Origin: an uncultured Porphyromonadaceae bacterium | GTDB lineage: Bacteria > Bacteroidota > Bacteroidia > Bacteroidales > Muribaculaceae | Assembly (NCBI GenBank): GCA_900555165.1 | Contig: USKE01000077.1 | Span: forward strand, 1-9,002 | DNA length: 9,002 nucleotides | Direction: 5' to 3' | Shown: positions 5,800 to 9,002 of the stretch, in pieces | How the letters are laid out: the number at the start of each line of letters is the position of its first letter | Numbering within the stretch: the first letter of the stretch is position 1 | Translations under genes and position numbers: made by a program | Notes under the pieces: model-generated | Seen by the model: only the letters and a program-made list of their open reading frames with translations | The model's database searches: none | What the model was told of the DNA's origin: nothing

Positions 5800-8700
5800 A
5801 TGAAAAAACCGGTTAGCAAACTTTCCTTCACCAAAGCCGCAATGGCCGCTTTGGCAATGTCGGCACCTGCGATGGTGCTGGCTCAGGACGGTACCCTCAC
5901 GGGCACAGTGGTCGACGATCAGGGCGAGCCTCTGATCGGCGCCGTCGTGCAGGTCGTGGGCACTTCCAAGGCCGTCACCACTGACATCGACGGTCACTTC
6001 ACAATCTCGGCTCCCGCCGGCAAGACACTCAAGGTATCGTATGTCGGCTATGATCCCGCCTCGATGAAGATTTCGGCCGGCAAGACCGTATATGACTTCA
6101 AGCTCGACTCTGACGCCACAAAGGCGCTTGACGAGGTGGTCGTCGTAGGTTACGGCACGCAGAAAAAAAGCGAGGTCACAGGCTCGATCTCGTCAGTCAA
6201 GGCCGACGCCATCAAAGACTTTTCGGTAAACTCGGTTGCCGACGCCCTGGGCGGCATGACAGCCGGTGTGGCCGTGACAAAATCGACAGGCTCGCCCGGT
6301 GAGGCTCCCGACATCATTATCCGCGGTGCCGCGTCGGTAAACGGCATGGCTCCGCTTTATATCGTTGACGGCGTGAAACAGTCAACCGGCTTTGACTTCA
6401 ACATGCGCGACATCGAGTCGATCGAGGTGCTCAAGGATGCCGGTTCATGCGCCATCTACGGTGCAGAGGCCGCCGGCGGCGTTATCCTCGTTACCACCAA
6501 GCGCGGTTCGGCAGGCAAACCCTCGCTCAACGTGACCGCCCGCTACGGTTTCCGCAAGATAGACAACAAGATCAAACTCATGAACCGCGACCAGTTCATA
6601 GCCGCCAAGGCTCTGATGGGTGTCGACATCCTCGGTTCGGAAGGCGTGGAGTCGGCAGCTGAACTTCCCGATGTGGACTGGATGGATGTGATGTACGACA
6701 CCGGCCACGAGCAGGAGTACAATCTGGCTCTCACCGGCGGCAACGACAAGCTGCGCTACTTCGTGTCGGGCGGTTTCTATAACGAGAAAGGTACGTATAT
6801 CGACTCGTCAGTCGACCGTTTCTCGCTCCGCACCAACGTCGATTACAACATATCCAAGGTGTTCCAGATGGGATCGTCGATTTACGGCTCGATCGTCAAC
6901 AAGAACCCCACCAAGATCTATTCGATCTATACCAATGCCATCCCCTTCCGCACCGTGCCTACGATGGAGCCGGTCGACGAGGACGGCAACTTCTCGCAGA
7001 CTCCGTTCTATCTCAACGGTCCCAACCTTTACGGCAACGAGCTGACCTACCATTACAAGGGGCGTGAGTACAACGTGAACGCGCTACTCTATCTGAACAT
7101 CAACATCATGCCCTGGCTTACGTTCCGTGTCAACGGCGCCGCCAAAATCGGCTCGTTCAACTCACGGGTGTTCTCTGAGGAATTCAACTTCCGCGCCGTG
7201 CAGGAAAGTGCCTATTTTCAGTCCAAGGCCGGAACATCGCAGGACCTCACCTACAATGCCACACTTACTTTCGACCGCACTTTCAATGGAAAATGGGGCG
7301 TGAAAGCCATGATCGGTACCGAGGCTACGGCCGCCGAGTCATATTCCAACGAGATTCGTGCCATCGACTTCCCCGTCGACCAGGTATGGTCGGTCAACCT
7401 TTCGTCGAATACAGCCAAAGAGGCCAGGGATTATCCTTACAAAGGGCGTGCCCTGTCTTTCTTCGGCCGTGTGAACCTCAGCTACGACAACCGCTACTAT
7501 CTGACCGCCAATATCCGCCGCGACGGTTCTGACCGTTTCGGCAAGAATCACCGCTGGGGCACCTTCCCCTCGGTGAACGTGATGTGGCGCCTGGGTCAGG
7601 AGAAATTCATCAAAGACAACTTCGAGTGGATTACCGATGCCAAAATCCGCGGTTCGTACGGTATCCTCGGTAACGACGGCATCGGCCAGTTCCTCTATAC
7701 CCGTGCGTACGTCGGCGACCAGATTCTCTATAACTACGGTGGTACCAACGAAGTTTCGGGCTGGGCCAACTATAAGGTGCCCAACCAGGACATCAAATGG
7801 GAAGAGGTGCATCAGGGTGATTTCGGTATCGACCTGAGTTTCCTCAACAACAAGCTCAACGTCACTTACGACTACTATAACCGTCAGACGCACGACATGC
7901 TCTACTGGAAAGTCGTGCCCTTCGCATCCGGTATCAACTATTATCACGAGGGTGCCACCAACACCATGCCCATCAACATCGGCAAGGTGTCGAATATCGG
8001 CCATGAGATCACCATCAGCTGGCAGCAGCGTCTCGGTGACTTCCATTACAATGTGGGTTTCAACGCATCGTTCAACAAGAACGAGGTCAAGCAGATCGGT
8101 ACGGAGGGTGCTGCCCCGCTGGTATCGCCCGACGGTATCAACCGCACCGAAAACGGCCGCTCGATGTCTGAGATATACGGTTACAAGGCTGTCGGCATCT
8201 TCCAGACACAGGAGCAGGTTGACGCCTACAATGCCAAGGCCCAGGAGGCCGGACGTCCCTACTACTGGCAGCAGAATACCGGTGTCGGCGACATTATCTT
8301 CGATGACATGGGTCAAGGCTATGTCGATGAGAACTGCAAGGACTACATCGGCAATCCCTGGCCGAAGATGACATACGGTATCAACCTGGCCGCACAGTGG
8401 CGCGGTTTCGACCTCTCGGCCGTATTCCAGGGCGCAGCAGGTTTTGACATCTACAACGCGGTCAAAGGCTATACCCAGACGTTCGCCACCGACGGCAACA
8501 CTACAATGGACATCTACAAAAACTCGTTCTTCGGCGACAACGGCCTCACCGACCAGCCCCGCTGCGGTATGATAAACGACTCAGGCGCATGGGTAGGCGA
8601 CCCCTCGAAGAACTACGGCACCATCAGCTCGTTCTGGGTAGAGAAGGGCGATTACCTCAAGTGCAAGAATCTTGTAGTGGGCTACACAATTCCCCAGCGT

Positions 8701-8919
8701 CTCACCAAGAAAGCGTATATCAACAAAGTCCGCGTGTATTTCACGGCATCGAATCTGTTCACCATCACGAAATACTCGGGAATCGATCCTGAAATCGGCG
8801 GTACCTCGACCCAGGCCTCGAACCTGGCGGGCACATCGATGACTGCACGCGGCGTTGATACCTACAACCGCTACATCCCCTCGCGGCTCTATTCTTTCGG
8901 CCTCGACATCACATTCTAA
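5800..8919 (+). CDS. SusC-family TonB-dependent outer-membrane transporter
   Basis: A 1039-residue full-length SusC/RagA-type transporter that would import oligosaccharides across the outer membrane using TonB energy, with a SusD-type lipoprotein lid. Residues 1-28 are a signal peptide ending MVLA. Residues 31-105 are a carboxypeptidase-D-like regulatory domain (GTLTGTVVDDQGEPLIGAVV). The conserved SusC linker LDEVVVVGYGTQKK lies at 110-123. The plug is at about 124-236, with IIIRGAASVNGMAPLYIVDG (172-191), then IESIEVLKDAG and AIYGAEAAGGVILVTTKRG (218-236). The rest is the 22-strand barrel, ending in the outer-membrane signature YSFGLDITF with a terminal Phe. One small oddity is Cys217 in the plug, where this family usually has Ala or Ser. 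The frame is intact. The next gene starts 18 bases later, as expected for a susC-susD pair. The substrate cannot be read from the protein; alpha-1,3-glucan oligosaccharides are suggested only by the nearby GH87-like gene. Confidence 0.95.
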   Translation: MKKPVSKLSFTKAAMAALAMSAPAMVLAQDGTLTGTVVDDQGEPLIGAVVQVVGTSKAVTTDIDGHFTISAPAGKTLKVSYVGYDPASMKISAGKTVYDFKLDSDATKALDEVVVVGYGTQKKSEVTGSISSVKADAIKDFSVNSVADALGGMTAGVAVTKSTGSPGEAPDIIIRGAASVNGMAPLYIVDGVKQSTGFDFNMRDIESIEVLKDAGSCAIYGAEAAGGVILVTTKRGSAGKPSLNVTARYGFRKIDNKIKLMNRDQFIAAKALMGVDILGSEGVESAAELPDVDWMDVMYDTGHEQEYNLALTGGNDKLRYFVSGGFYNEKGTYIDSSVDRFSLRTNVDYNISKVFQMGSSIYGSIVNKNPTKIYSIYTNAIPFRTVPTMEPVDEDGNFSQTPFYLNGPNLYGNELTYHYKGREYNVNALLYLNINIMPWLTFRVNGAAKIGSFNSRVFSEEFNFRAVQESAYFQSKAGTSQDLTYNATLTFDRTFNGKWGVKAMIGTEATAAESYSNEIRAIDFPVDQVWSVNLSSNTAKEARDYPYKGRALSFFGRVNLSYDNRYYLTANIRRDGSDRFGKNHRWGTFPSVNVMWRLGQEKFIKDNFEWITDAKIRGSYGILGNDGIGQFLYTRAYVGDQILYNYGGTNEVSGWANYKVPNQDIKWEEVHQGDFGIDLSFLNNKLNVTYDYYNRQTHDMLYWKVVPFASGINYYHEGATNTMPINIGKVSNIGHEITISWQQRLGDFHYNVGFNASFNKNEVKQIGTEGAAPLVSPDGINRTENGRSMSEIYGYKAVGIFQTQEQVDAYNAKAQEAGRPYYWQQNTGVGDIIFDDMGQGYVDENCKDYIGNPWPKMTYGINLAAQWRGFDLSAVFQGAAGFDIYNAVKGYTQTFATDGNTTMDIYKNSFFGDNGLTDQPRCGMINDSGAWVGDPSKNYGTISSFWVEKGDYLKCKNLVVGYTIPQRLTKKAYINKVRVYFTASNLFTITKYSGIDPEIGGTSTQASNLAGTSMTARGVDTYNRYIPSRLYSFGLDITF

Positions 8920-8937
8920 CCACCATTCTCAGAATCC

Positions 8938-9002
8938 ATGAAAAGTTTCTTAAAATATATGGCGGGGGGCGCTCTCCCCCCCAGGGGGGGGGTCTGGGCG
9001 TT
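8938..9002 (+). CDS. Start of a probable SusD-family gene, cut by the window edge
   Basis: An ATG 18 bases after the SusC stop opens a frame reading MKSFLKYMAGGAL, a plausible start of a lipoprotein signal peptide in the position where a SusD gene is expected. After that the reading becomes PPRGGVWA, encoded by runs of C and G. It does not look like the hydrophobic core and lipobox Cys of a SusD protein. The frame stays open to the edge, with only 21 complete codons visible. The SusD call rests on synteny alone, and the last 40 bases may be unreliable sequence. Confidence 0.5.
   Translation, partial: MKSFLKYMAGGALPPRGGVWA

Noticed and set aside
7339..8316. Long 325-codon minus-strand open frame inside SusC
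   Set aside because: It lies wholly antisense to a convincing full-length SusC and reads as Val/Asp/Glu-rich low-complexity sequence with no domain. Codon bias of SusC keeps the opposite frame free of stops.
1..9002. CRISPR arrays, tRNA or rRNA genes, insertion sequences
   Set aside because: I looked for regularly spaced repeats, tRNA-like cloverleaf ends and transposase motifs and saw none; the repeats present are short and isolated.

Overview
The window looks like a stretch of a gut Bacteroidales chromosome, most likely Muribaculaceae or a close relative. The support is a SusC-type TonB-dependent transporter with the start of a following gene in the SusD position, a DUF6377-type membrane regulator, secreted proteins with type IX-like C-terminal tails, Bacteroidetes -7 boxes (TAnnTTTG), and no Shine-Dalgarno sequences at the start codons. 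The family-level placement is inference.

Layout. Positions 1-108 hold a perfect 20-bp palindrome and no gene. A minus-strand gene (109-1803) encodes a membrane-anchored DUF6377 regulator with its own promoter box near 1975-2006. Upstream of it, also on the minus strand, 2063-4051 encodes a secreted right-handed beta-helix enzyme. Its N-terminal carbohydrate-binding-like domain and three spaced aspartates fit glycoside hydrolase family 87 (alpha-1,3-glucanase or mycodextranase). A 419-bp AT-rich divergent intergenic region follows. On the plus strand, 4471-5382 encodes an unrecognised secreted protein with a tryptophan-rich second half and a type IX-like tail, closed by a strong intrinsic terminator (5397-5439). 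A second long spacer (5440-5799) contains several GC-rich hairpins and leads into a full-length SusC (5800-8919). A gene starts 18 bp later (8938) in the SusD position, but its sequence becomes long G and C runs and stops at the window edge.

How the parts may work together (inference): the GH87-like enzyme would cut an alpha-1,3-linked glucan (fungal wall glucan, streptococcal mutan or nigeran) outside the cell. The SusC/SusD pair would import the oligosaccharides, and the DUF6377 protein would sense a signal across the inner membrane. The 303-residue protein could be an accessory surface protein. This would be a small alpha-1,3-glucan utilisation locus. The enzyme family assignment is the firmest part; the link between the enzyme and this particular SusC rests only on proximity.
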